Source: Deltaproteobacteria bacterium (GTDB lineage Bacteria; Myxococcota_A; UBA9160; SMWR01). Taken from it: 42,721 bases of DNA. The stretch covers positions 1 to 42,721 of the forward strand of contig JAFDBP010000018.1 in NCBI GenBank assembly GCA_019313245.1. The letters run 5' to 3'. Positions 35,377 through 42,721 of this stretch are shown here, piece by piece. The notes below the pieces were generated by a model. The model saw nothing but the letters and a program-made list of their open reading frames with translations, had not been told where the DNA came from and searched no databases. Position numbers and translations under genes: made by a program. How positions within the stretch are numbered: position 1 is the first letter of the stretch; the number at the start of each line of letters is the position of its first letter.

Positions 35377-36351
35377 TCAACCTTCGAGCACCCGGCGCAG
35401 GGTTTCCCGGTAGTAGGCGTAATCTTCGAAGGCCACATCTTCGCGAACGCGGCCGTCGGCGAGCGGCACGTAACCGCCACTGGCCAGCAGCGGCGGCACC
35501 TTGGTCTCGATCTCCTCTCGAATCGCATCCCTGCCCTGCCTGAGCGCGTCGAGATCGATCCCGCCGATCAACCTCAGATCGCGGCCGTACTCGCGGCGGA
35601 TATCGCGGTAGTCCATCGCTTCGCCATACACCTCGCAGGCCCACAGACAGTTGAAGCCCCGCTCGAGGATGCTCGGAATCAGGATTCGGGCGTTGGCGTA
35701 GGTGATGAAGACGATGGTCTCGACGCCGTGTCGCCTGAGCACCTGCAACACGGGCTCGTAGCTCGACAGCGCGAATTCCTCGTACATGCGGGGCGAGATC
35801 AGCGGGCCGCCGTTGTCGCCGATCGGTTCGCTGAAGACCGCTGCGTCGATGCTCACCTCCGAGAGCATGCGCTCTGCCAGCGCGGCGCAGAACTCGCCAC
35901 AGATCTCCATCAGCCGGTGCACGTAGCCGGGATCGGCGATCAGCGCGCGCATCACATCGGCGAAGCGGCTCCAACCCATGACACCCGCAGACAGGAAGAA
36001 GCCCTGGTGCACTTGAAGCATGCGAACCGTGTCGCGATCTCGTAACGACTGCACCTGCTCGGCCCAGTTCTCGGGCAGGCGCGCAGCGTCGGCGGGGTCG
36101 AGGCGCTTCTCGAGCTCGACGAGTTCGGCCCGGTTGCTCGGCCAGCGTTCGAACTCGGGCAGCGGGTCGAATTCCGGTTCGATGTACTCGGTCGGGTCGG
36201 ACGGGAACAAGCTGGCCAGGTCCGCATCCGCCGCCAGCCCCTGCTGGCGCCAGGCCGCGACCAACTCTTCTCGGATGCCCTCTTCGAAATAGGGCGGCCG
36301 GTCGGGACGGCCGTAGTGCATGGTCTCGTGGAATCTCTGTCGACTGCTCAT
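35377..36351 (-). CDS. Uroporphyrinogen decarboxylase (URO-D) superfamily protein
   Basis: 324 residues with the TIM-barrel pattern of the URO-D superfamily. It has PYFEEGIREELVAAW near the N-terminus, ISPRMYEEFALSSYEPVLQVLRRHG in the middle and RLIGGIDLDALRQGRD with the later GGYVPLADGRVREDV. The superfamily contains true decarboxylases of haem synthesis and methylcobalamin:CoM methyltransferases (MtaA/MtbA). The sequence lacks the N-terminal signature of HemE, so a methyltransferase-type role is more likely, in line with the MttB-family gene 3 kb away. The start is taken at ATG 36351; a GTG at 36366 or 36357 is possible. Confidence 0.88.
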   Translation of the reverse strand: MSSRQRFHETMHYGRPDRPPYFEEGIREELVAAWRQQGLAADADLASLFPSDPTEYIEPEFDPLPEFERWPSNRAELVELEKRLDPADAARLPENWAEQVQSLRDRDTVRMLQVHQGFFLSAGVMGWSRFADVMRALIADPGYVHRLMEICGEFCAALAERMLSEVSIDAAVFSEPIGDNGGPLISPRMYEEFALSSYEPVLQVLRRHGVETIVFITYANARILIPSILERGFNCLWACEVYGEAMDYRDIRREYGRDLRLIGGIDLDALRQGRDAIREEIETKVPPLLASGGYVPLADGRVREDVAFEDYAYYRETLRRVLEG

Positions 36352-36402
36352 CGCCACGGCAAACACGCTCCGATCGCTGCGTTGCGCGGCGCGCCTCCGG
36401 AC

Positions 36403-36768
36403 TCAGCCGTCGAAGACCAGTTCCGCGCGCTCATTCCAGATCAGCTCCGCAACACCGCGAAATTGCCCTTCGACCACCAACGGAATGTGAACGATGCTCT
36501 CCGGAGCAGCGTCCTCCTTGCGGGCGTAGTAGCGGGTCGGGGTCAGGTCACCGGCGCGATAGCGGTCGTACGCCGCGCGGATCACCGCCTTGTGCTCGTC
36601 GCGGTGGCAATCGAGCAGGTTCCGGCCGATCAACTCCGCACCCCCGCCCTCGGCGTAGAACGCGACGGCCCGATCGTTCATGAAGCTGATCTGAAGATCC
36701 TGATCGGCGATCGTGACGGCTGCGCGCAGCCCTTCGAACAAGGTCCCCAGTGCCGCTTTGTCGATCAC
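36403..36768 (-). CDS. Stand-alone PAS-domain protein
   Basis: 121 residues forming one PAS fold: AVTIADQDLQISFMNDRAVAFY, then GGAELIGRNLLDCHRDEH (the typical ELIGRNL loop), ending in the strands VHIPLVVEGQFRGVAELI. PAS domains sense small ligands or redox state and pass the signal to attached domains; here there is no output domain, so it must act through another protein or bind a ligand alone. The GTG at 36768 has GGAG eight bases upstream. A short upstream leader contains a T-run on this strand. The gene precedes the URO-D gene with a 51-base gap and may share its transcript. Confidence 0.8.
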   Translation of the reverse strand: MIDKAALGTLFEGLRAAVTIADQDLQISFMNDRAVAFYAEGGGAELIGRNLLDCHRDEHKAVIRAAYDRYRAGDLTPTRYYARKEDAAPESIVHIPLVVEGQFRGVAELIWNERAELVFDG

Positions 36769-36981
36769 TGCACTTTCTCCCCACGCGATCTCGACTCGCC
36801 CTCGGATCATAGGAAAAAAAACCGCGCTTTCGGCAATACCCGGCAAATGGGGTAGGTTCGACCGGTCGATCCAATGTCTTCTGTTTCAGGCCGTCGACCG
36901 AGAGAGGTCTGCGATGACGCGATTGGCCCAATCCGCCCCATCGAGCGAAACTGGAGCGAGCCCGAAAACCGGGTGGCGCGC

Positions 36982-38508
36982 ATGATCGACAGGCTCACAT
37001 CCAGGCGGGAATTCCTCGCCTGGAGCATTGCGCTCGCCTCGGGCGTGACCGCGTGCGGCAAACGGGATGAACGAGCGGGGATCGCGATGACCACATCTCT
37101 AGCAGACCTGAGTGCAACGGAAGCAGTCGCCGCAATGCGCCGAGGCGATCTGGCCGCCGAGGACTATGCGGCCGCCCTGCTCGAGCGGTGCGAACGAGGC
37201 GAGAGCCTGAACGCCTTCATCAGCTTGCAACCCGAGCGGGTGCTCGAGGCGGCCCGAGCTTCGGATCGCTTGCGCGCGTCCGGTGCCGAACTCGGGCCGC
37301 TGCACGGTCTCCCCATCCCGATCAAGGACAGCGTCAACACCAAGGACTATCCGACCACGGGCGGCACCCGCGCGCTGCAGGAGTTCTATCCAGCACGCGA
37401 TGCCGAGTTGGTCGATCGCCTCGTCCGAGCGGGCGCAATCGTGATGGGCAAGACGAACATCCACGAACTTTCGTTCGGCTGGACGAGCAACAACCGGACG
37501 TTCGGAGCCGTGCGTAACCCCTACGACCCGAGCCGCATCCCCGGCGGCAGCAGTGGCGGCTCGGCGGCTGCGGTCGCCGCGCGCATGGCGCCGATCGCCA
37601 TCGCCGAAGACACGCAGGGGTCGATCCGGGTTCCCGCGGCGATGTGCGGCATCTGCGGATTCCGCCCGACGCTCGGCCGCTATCCGAATCGGGGCGTCTT
37701 ACCGATCACGCCCCTCTTCGATCAGGTCGGGCCGCTCGCGCGGAATGTCGGAGATCTCGCGCTCTTCGATCGCGTGATCACCGGAGAAGCCGGGCTCGCC
37801 GTACCCGCGAATCTCAGCGGCGTTCGGCTCGGCGTCGCGCGCGAATATTTCTTCGATCGATTGGATGCCGAAGTCGCACGCATCACAGAACGCGCACTCG
37901 GCGAGCTGACGGCGGCCGGCGCCGAACTCGTCGAAGCCGACGTGCCCGAACTCGCCCGTCTGATCGAACTGACGACCACACCGATCGAGCTCTACCACGT
38001 CATGCCGATGCTGACCGCGTATCTCGCCGAATTCGATGCGGGTGTGACATTCGACGAAGTCATCGCAAGAGCGGGTGACGACATCCGGGAGGCTTTCGCC
38101 GAATTCGTCTTGCCCGGCGGTAAGCATGTGATCGCCGAGGAGGACTTCATCGCCGCGCGCGACGTGCACCTGCCCGCACTGCGCAAGACGCTCGAAGACT
38201 ACTTCGCAGCGAACCAACTCGACGCGATGGTCTTCCCGACGGCGCAAATCGCAGCACCGCCGATCGGACACGATACCGAGACCGAACTGAACGGCAGAAG
38301 TGTGTCACTCGAGGACGTCATCGGCCGAAACATCTCACCTGGAAGCACGGGCGGTTTGCCGGGCCTGGTCATTCCGGCAGACCTGAACAGCGAAGGCCTG
38401 CCGGTCTGCCTCGAATTCGACGGCCCGAAGGGAAGCGATCTCGAGCTTCTGGCGCTCGGCTGCGCGGTCGAAAGCGTGCTCGGCCAGCTCCCGCCGCCAA
38501 TGATCTAA
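36982..38508 (+). CDS. Amidase-signature lipoprotein with Tat signal
   Basis: 508 residues. The signal contains the twin-arginine motif SRREFL followed by a lipobox VTAC, so folded enzyme is exported by Tat and lipidated. The amidase core shows Lys in GLPIPIKDSVN, cis-Ser in GGSSGGSAAAV and nucleophile Ser in EDTQGSIRVPAAMCGICG, where Gln replaces a usually small residue before the Gly-Ser. A second amidase lies at 22555, but this one differs in the signal type and in that motif, so they are not simple duplicates. ATG 36982 is chosen because it directly precedes the Tat motif; 36 further upstream codons would not fit. Substrate unknown. Confidence 0.92.
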   Translation: MIDRLTSRREFLAWSIALASGVTACGKRDERAGIAMTTSLADLSATEAVAAMRRGDLAAEDYAAALLERCERGESLNAFISLQPERVLEAARASDRLRASGAELGPLHGLPIPIKDSVNTKDYPTTGGTRALQEFYPARDAELVDRLVRAGAIVMGKTNIHELSFGWTSNNRTFGAVRNPYDPSRIPGGSSGGSAAAVAARMAPIAIAEDTQGSIRVPAAMCGICGFRPTLGRYPNRGVLPITPLFDQVGPLARNVGDLALFDRVITGEAGLAVPANLSGVRLGVAREYFFDRLDAEVARITERALGELTAAGAELVEADVPELARLIELTTTPIELYHVMPMLTAYLAEFDAGVTFDEVIARAGDDIREAFAEFVLPGGKHVIAEEDFIAARDVHLPALRKTLEDYFAANQLDAMVFPTAQIAAPPIGHDTETELNGRSVSLEDVIGRNISPGSTGGLPGLVIPADLNSEGLPVCLEFDGPKGSDLELLALGCAVESVLGQLPPPMI

Positions 38509-38609
38509 ATCCCATCGCGCGATCTGCGCACCAATTACATCCAGGTTGCCGTGCCGCGCGTCACAATGCGCGACCCGCAGCGGCCGTTAAGGAAGTTGGC
38601 GAGGCGCGT

Positions 38610-38634
38610 GGAGGGCGCCCTCCGCCGGAGGCGG
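38610..38634. other. Paired inverted repeats before the FHA/kinase genes
   Basis: A perfect 14-base palindrome GGAGGGCGCCCTCC (38610-38623) is followed by CCGCCGGAGGCGG (38622-38634). They lie 19-43 bases before the FHA gene start. They could be an operator or a leader hairpin. GC-rich DNA yields such repeats by chance, so this is tentative. Confidence 0.3.
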
Positions 38635-38652
38635 CCGGCAGAGGAGAAATAC

Positions 38653-39060
38653 ATGCGCGATGGCTACACGCGAGAAAGCCCGAAGAGTTTCTCGGGCGAA
38701 ATTTCGTTCGCAGATTTCATCGAGGCCTGGGTCCCGTCTCTGGTCATCCTGAGCGGCAAACTCCAGGGCACAGATTTTTCGATCGAGCGCGCCAGCACGG
38801 TCATCGGCCGCGGGCCCGGCGTCGATCTCGCGCTCGACGACGAGACGCTGTCGCGGCAGCACGCGAGTATCGAGTTCTCCGACGGCGGACTGCAACTCCG
38901 CGACCTCGGCAGCCTCAACGGCATTTCCATCAACGGCGGCGCGGTGAAGTCGGGCGAGTTGAAGCACGGCGACCGCTTCCAACTCGGCGATCTCACCTTT
39001 CAGTTGATCCTCGAGGAGCGCCCGCACACGCCCAAGACCTTCTACATCGAAGACGTCTGA
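38653..39060 (+). CDS. FHA-domain protein
   Basis: 135 residues, essentially one forkhead-associated domain from about residue 28 to 120. The motifs STVIGRGPGVDL (Gly-Arg), LSRQHASIEF (Ser and His of the phosphothreonine-binding loop) and LRDLGSLNGISING (Asn) are all present. FHA domains bind phosphothreonine peptides. The ATG at 38653 has AGAGGAG about six bases upstream. The kinase gene starts seven bases after its stop, so this protein is a probable phosphorylation partner or substrate of that kinase. Confidence 0.92.
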   Translation: MRDGYTRESPKSFSGEISFADFIEAWVPSLVILSGKLQGTDFSIERASTVIGRGPGVDLALDDETLSRQHASIEFSDGGLQLRDLGSLNGISINGGAVKSGELKHGDRFQLGDLTFQLILEERPHTPKTFYIEDV

Positions 39061-39067
39061 TCCAGGC

Positions 39068-40261
39068 ATGTCCGGGCCTGCCCCCAAGACGATCGGCGGC
39101 TACGAGGTCGAGCGCGAAATCGGGCGCGGCGGCATGGGGGTCGTCCTGCTCGCACGCCAGCCCGCGCTCGATCGCGCCGTCGTGCTCAAATCGCTGCGGC
39201 GCGAGTGCGCCGACGACCCCCGGCTCGTCGCGCGATTCGAACGCGAGGCGCAGGCGGCCGGCAGCGTCCGGCACCAGAACGTGGTGGCCGTGCACGACTG
39301 CTTCGGATGGCGCGGGTGCAGCTACATCTGCCAGGAGTACGTCGACGGAACCGACCTCGCCGCAGCGCTGGGCCGGACTCGGATCGAAGCGCGCATCGCG
39401 GGGCTCATCGCACTCGAACTCACCCGGGGGCTCGAGGCCATCCACGCGGCCGGGATCGTGCACCGCGATCTCAAGCCCGCAAACGTGCTGCTCGGCCGCG
39501 ACGGCGCGGTCAAGATCGCGGATTTCGGCATCGCTCTCGACGACAGCGCGCGCGCACTCACGCAGACGGGCCATTCGATCGGGACGCCGCACTACATGTC
39601 ACCCGAGCAGCTCTATGGCGAGCGCGTCGACGCGCGCAGCGACCTGTTCGCGCTCGGCGTCGTGCTGTATGAAATGTGCACCGGAATGCCCCCCTTCGAG
39701 GAGGACGACGAAGCGGAAGACGGCCTGATTCGGCGCATCGAAGCCCAGCGGTTCCCGGCGCCGCGGGCGCTCGAGCCGCGCGTCCCGCGCGCGCTGTCGC
39801 GAATCGCGACCCGCTGCTTGCGCGCGAAGGCCAGACAGCGCTGGGAATCGGCGGCAGCGCTCAGAGCGGCGCTCGAACGGCACCTCGGCTCACCCACGTC
39901 GCTGGAGATACGAGGTGAAGTCGCCAGATGGCTGCGCGAGCGCGAGCTCGTCGAAGTGCGCGACCGGGAGACGGTCGCCGCGAAGCCAGCCGTGCCGGTC
40001 GCGCGGCGTCGCTACGCGGCCAGATTAGGCTGGGCGGCGGCCGCGTTTCTCACTCTCGCAATTGCAGCCCTGGGATGGCTCTTCGCCACGGATACGCTCG
40101 ATCGCGCACTCGAGCAGATACCCGATGCGGCGGCTCGGACAGCTGCCATCCAAGCGTCGTCCACCCGGTTGACGCGCGCATTCAGCGAGGAGGCGGCGGC
40201 CGTTTCGAGCGTCGATCCGAACGTCGAAAGCGCGCTCTCCCCTCTTCCCACGCAACCCTGA
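39068..40261 (+). CDS. Transmembrane Ser/Thr protein kinase (PknB-like)
   Basis: 397 residues. A full Hanks-type kinase domain covers about residues 11-275: GRGGMGVV glycine loop, the ATP-site Lys in VVLKSLRRE, HRDLKPANVLL catalytic loop, ADFGIAL (DFG) and GTPHYMSPEQ activation end. A membrane helix lies at about 320-342 (GWAAAAFLTLAIAALGWLF), leaving a short C-terminal tail of about 55 residues outside the cytoplasm with no recognisable sensor domain. Its translation is probably coupled to the FHA gene. The pair is typical of myxobacterial and related signalling. Substrates are not visible. Confidence 0.94.
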   Translation: MSGPAPKTIGGYEVEREIGRGGMGVVLLARQPALDRAVVLKSLRRECADDPRLVARFEREAQAAGSVRHQNVVAVHDCFGWRGCSYICQEYVDGTDLAAALGRTRIEARIAGLIALELTRGLEAIHAAGIVHRDLKPANVLLGRDGAVKIADFGIALDDSARALTQTGHSIGTPHYMSPEQLYGERVDARSDLFALGVVLYEMCTGMPPFEEDDEAEDGLIRRIEAQRFPAPRALEPRVPRALSRIATRCLRAKARQRWESAAALRAALERHLGSPTSLEIRGEVARWLRERELVEVRDRETVAAKPAVPVARRRYAARLGWAAAAFLTLAIAALGWLFATDTLDRALEQIPDAAARTAAIQASSTRLTRAFSEEAAAVSSVDPNVESALSPLPTQP

Positions 40262-40305
40262 GCCGCCGCCGCTGTCCTCGGCCGAAACCGATCGAGCCTC
40301 CCCGC

Positions 40306-41067
40306 TCAGAACCCGACGGCCAGACGGAGGCCCCAGAGGAACTGGTCGTCCTCGCCCGCGTCTTCCAGGCCCTCGAGAGCCAACGTGCCACCGACGTAGG
40401 GTTTCAGGGTGATGGTTTCCGAGATGGCAACGGGAAAATCCACCGTTGCGAATGCGTGATTCCAACCGTCGGATCCATAGTAGTCGATGCCGTAACTGAC
40501 ACCCGTCGCCAGATCGACACTCAGCCAATTCGTCAATTCGATGCTCTTTTCCGCGCTGAATTCGGCGTAATGCCCGAACCGCAGTTCGTCTTCCCAGAAG
40601 CCGTCGCCTTTGACGTCACTCCACCAGGACAGTTTCAAATCGACGAAATCCAACAACGAGTAGGAGACGGCGGCGCCGAATTCGCCCGTGACCAAATCAT
40701 CGCTGGGGAAGACGAAGAAGATCCCGCCGACCCGAAACTGGAAGTCGGCCACCGAGGCGATCGAGTAGGCGTAGATTCCGACTTCATTGTAGGAATCGTC
40801 GATGGGATCGACGTACCAAGCGCCCAGATTGAAGGCCAGACCGCTCTGCGCTCTGACCGGAATGACGAGATCGAAGGCGGCCGAGGGAGCCCAGTCCCCG
40901 GCTTTGAAACCGCGAAAATTGTACTGGTTGTGAAATCCGACTTCGGCTCTTCCGTAGAAAGCCGCTTCCTCCTCGGCTCCCGCCATGGGCGCAATGGCGC
41001 CGCCTACGACCAGACAACCGAGAAGCAACCCCAACTTCTCGAATGATCGGGGCAGCGGCACGCTCAT
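40306..41067 (-). CDS. Small outer-membrane beta-barrel protein
   Basis: 253 residues. A signal peptide (LGLLLGCLVVGGAIAPMAGA) precedes strands rich in Tyr, Phe and Trp (GRAEVGFHNQYNFRGF, GLAFNLGAWYVDP, VYAYSI-like spacing) and a final GLRLAVGF, the aromatic end read by the BAM complex. The length suggests an 8-12 strand barrel. I do not recognise the family with certainty; the NQYNFRGF start occurs in the unclassified TorF/TP_0733-like barrels. The ATG at 41067 has GGAAGAGG close upstream; longer frames start in polar sequence. It converges on the kinase gene. Confidence 0.8.
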   Translation of the reverse strand: MSVPLPRSFEKLGLLLGCLVVGGAIAPMAGAEEEAAFYGRAEVGFHNQYNFRGFKAGDWAPSAAFDLVIPVRAQSGLAFNLGAWYVDPIDDSYNEVGIYAYSIASVADFQFRVGGIFFVFPSDDLVTGEFGAAVSYSLLDFVDLKLSWWSDVKGDGFWEDELRFGHYAEFSAEKSIELTNWLSVDLATGVSYGIDYYGSDGWNHAFATVDFPVAISETITLKPYVGGTLALEGLEDAGEDDQFLWGLRLAVGF

Positions 41068-41262
41068 CTCGTCCTCTTCCGATTCTTTCAAGATCGCGTG
41101 CGTACCCACGATGCCCGAGAACTGGCCAAGCGATGAACTCAGCGTACTTCGTTTTGCGAATCGGCGCCGCGAATCTTCTAATCACTTTTCGCTTTCACGA
41201 GCTGCGCCATTCGTGCATGATGGTCCGGCCGAGCGCGATCATATTCCTCGCCGAGGCGGAAC

Positions 41263-42576
41263 ATGCCGTTTTCGATTCATTCCTCGCGGCGACCGAAGCT
41301 GTGCGGACGCCCGCGCGGCGACTGGCTGGCCGTCTGGCTGACCGCATGCGGCCTGTTTGCGGCGGCGACGCCCGCGGGCGCCGAGCGATTCGTCGCAGTT
41401 GCGTGGAACGACTCCTCGCAGGGGCGCGGCGCCGTTCAGCGCCTGGGGACCGAGCCCCCTTGGACGTTCGAGGGTGCGGCGCTCGCCGTCGGTGCGAATT
41501 CGAGCTTGAGGTTTGCGGGCGCTCGGCTCTACGCGCTGAGCCCCGTGGACGCGACCGTCACCGCGATCGATCTCACGACCTGGAGCGTCGACGAAATCTA
41601 CGCGTTGGGTGCACCGAACCCACCGCTGGATATCGCGGTGGTGGATTCCAGCCTCGCCTACCTGACGATCCGCGACTCCACGCAGCTGCTGCGCCTCGAT
41701 CTCGAAACGGGCGCCACCCAGCTGGTTCTCGACCTTGCGGGGTTCGAGCATCCCGCCGGCCTGCTGACCGCGGGCATGATGGAGATCGACGCGGGCCGGC
41801 TGCTGATTCAGGTCGCGCGCCTGGATCTCGGGACTGCTGGATCGGCCGCGGCGAGCGACCCGACCGGCTACCTCGCGGTCGTCGACATCGCGAGCGAACA
41901 GCTCGTGGATGTGGATCCGGTGCAAAGTGGGATCCAGGCCATCGCGCTACAGGGCACGTTTCCCAAATACAAGATGAATCTGTTGCGCGATGAGCGCCGG
42001 CTCTACCTCAGCGCGTCGGGCGCGTTCTTCGACCAGGGCGGGCTCGAGGAGGTCGACGTCGACGCACTCGCTTCGCTCGGGCTGGCAATCGCCGAAGCCG
42101 ACGGCCAGACCGCCGCCGATCTGGGCTCCTTCGCGATGGTCGGCTCCGATCGCGGCTTGCTCGTCTCGAGCACCGATCTCGCGCCGTCCTCCCACCTCGC
42201 GCGTTTTTCGCTCGCGGGCGGCGTACAACCCGAAGAACTCTGGGTGACGGTCGACTATCGCGCCCCCACGATGGTCCACGATCCGCAAACCCACACGGTC
42301 TTCGTCCCGGATGGCGGATCGACGAATGCGGTCTGGGTCTTCGACGCAGACTCGGGCGAACAACTCAACCGCGAACCGCTCGCGCTCGCAGGTCCCGCCA
42401 GCGACATCGAGTTGCTCTGCGATCCGGAGATCGAGTGCGATTGCGCGGTCGGTTACAGCTGTGCGGCAGTGCCCACTTCGTCCGTGCTCGGAATCACACT
42501 GCTTTCACTCGCGTTGTGCACCGCGGGCATCTTTGGGACGCTGTACTTGGTAGCGGCTCGGCGACCCGCCGATTAA
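41263..42576 (+). CDS. Secreted beta-propeller protein with C-terminal sorting-like segment
   Basis: 437 residues. A signal peptide (LAVWLTACGLFAAATPAGA) is followed by repeated strands of the kind found in beta-propellers (LYALSPVDATVTAIDL, YLTIRDSTQLLRLDLETG, TVFVPDGG), then a CDPEIECDCAVGYSC cluster with several Cys and a final VPTSSVLGI, a hydrophobic helix and ARR. That C-terminus looks like a PEP-CTERM/IPTL-CTERM exosortase signal: a short motif, a membrane helix and basic residues. If so the protein is cut and attached to the surface. The motif is not a perfect match, so an ordinary C-terminal anchor is possible. No exosortase gene is in view. Confidence 0.75.
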   Translation: MPFSIHSSRRPKLCGRPRGDWLAVWLTACGLFAAATPAGAERFVAVAWNDSSQGRGAVQRLGTEPPWTFEGAALAVGANSSLRFAGARLYALSPVDATVTAIDLTTWSVDEIYALGAPNPPLDIAVVDSSLAYLTIRDSTQLLRLDLETGATQLVLDLAGFEHPAGLLTAGMMEIDAGRLLIQVARLDLGTAGSAAASDPTGYLAVVDIASEQLVDVDPVQSGIQAIALQGTFPKYKMNLLRDERRLYLSASGAFFDQGGLEEVDVDALASLGLAIAEADGQTAADLGSFAMVGSDRGLLVSSTDLAPSSHLARFSLAGGVQPEELWVTVDYRAPTMVHDPQTHTVFVPDGGSTNAVWVFDADSGEQLNREPLALAGPASDIELLCDPEIECDCAVGYSCAAVPTSSVLGITLLSLALCTAGIFGTLYLVAARRPAD

Positions 42577-42686
42577 GCGAAAGATCTCCCACACGCCCAA
42601 CGAAACCGGTGGGTTCATCGGCGGTAGCGGGCCCACTACGACACGGGATGACGAGTTCGATCGGCCGGTGAATCGATCATCGCGGC

Positions 42687-42708
42687 GGGCGTTCGCTCAG
42701 CGAACCCC
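42687..42708. other. Inverted repeat at the right edge
   Basis: GTTCGCT (42691-42697) and AGCGAAC (42699-42705) form a perfect dyad about one base, extended by GGG and CCC with one bulged C. As RNA it gives a stem with a TCA loop; as DNA an operator-like site. No gene is complete beyond 42576 in this window, and the flanking 42577-42721 shows no coding frame I can support. Confidence 0.3.
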
Positions 42709-42721
42709 AGGAGCGCGAAGA

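Noticed and set aside
36858-36869. Palindrome TCGACCGGTCGA before the Tat amidase
   Set aside because: A 12-base palindrome is easily expected by chance in DNA of this composition and no second copy was seen.

Overview
The window is GC-rich, dense, single-chromosome-type DNA with no rRNA, tRNA, CRISPR array or insertion sequence that I can support. The gene set is that of a Gram-negative bacterium with an elaborate envelope: several outer-membrane beta-barrels ending in aromatic residues, many lipoproteins, a PilZ protein, an FHA/Ser-Thr kinase pair, a multihaem cytochrome and MttB/URO-D type corrinoid methyltransferase relatives. This mix fits the former 'deltaproteobacterial' lineages (Myxococcota, Desulfobacterota, Binatota-like). 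That placement is inference, because no marker gene is present.

Layout. 1-4126: a PilZ protein divergent from a two-gene exopolysaccharide unit, a membrane GT2 synthase overlapping (ATGA) a TPR/beta-barrel exporter. 4210-7730 (minus): a membrane-anchored SGNH-like protein and an octahaem cytochrome lipoprotein with HEAT- and TPR-like repeats. 7900-9901: a lysine-rich histone-H1-like protein and a secreted von Willebrand A protein whose TATAAT box lies almost on the start codon. 10196-16366: a 2056-residue fusion, the most remarkable object here. 16429-20651: a HAD acid-phosphatase lipoprotein, an SLC13-type permease with TrkA-C domains, a decapitated amidohydrolase pseudogene and two small envelope proteins. 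20982-30993: an alpha/beta hydrolase, an amidase lipoprotein followed by a prolyl oligopeptidase lipoprotein, a patatin with a C-terminal barrel and an OprB-like porin. 31010-36768: an MttB-family methyltransferase, a small secreted protein, a membrane glutaredoxin fusion, DUF3786, YjbQ, a URO-D-family protein and a lone PAS domain. 36982-42576: a second amidase (Tat lipoprotein), FHA plus kinase, an outer-membrane barrel and a surface protein with a C-terminal sorting-like segment.

The fusion at 10196-16366 joins, in order, an M50/site-2-protease-like membrane domain (HEIGH, residues 92-96), an enolase whose two domains are in reversed order (catalytic barrel first, capping domain second) with every catalytic residue I could map retained, a linker, about 640 residues of mostly unassigned helical sequence, and the nucleotide-binding and phosphohistidine domains of pyruvate phosphate dikinase. 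The dikinase part keeps its ATP-site residues and catalytic histidine but stops before the PEP/pyruvate barrel. One polypeptide therefore carries a PEP-making site and a PEP-family phosphotransfer histidine but no dedicated PEP-accepting barrel. Whether the enolase barrel or an unknown acceptor takes that role is open.

Elsewhere the genes form plausible small units: envelope polysaccharide export under possible c-di-GMP control, surface amide and peptide hydrolysis, corrinoid C1/methylamine-type chemistry, and FHA/kinase signalling.
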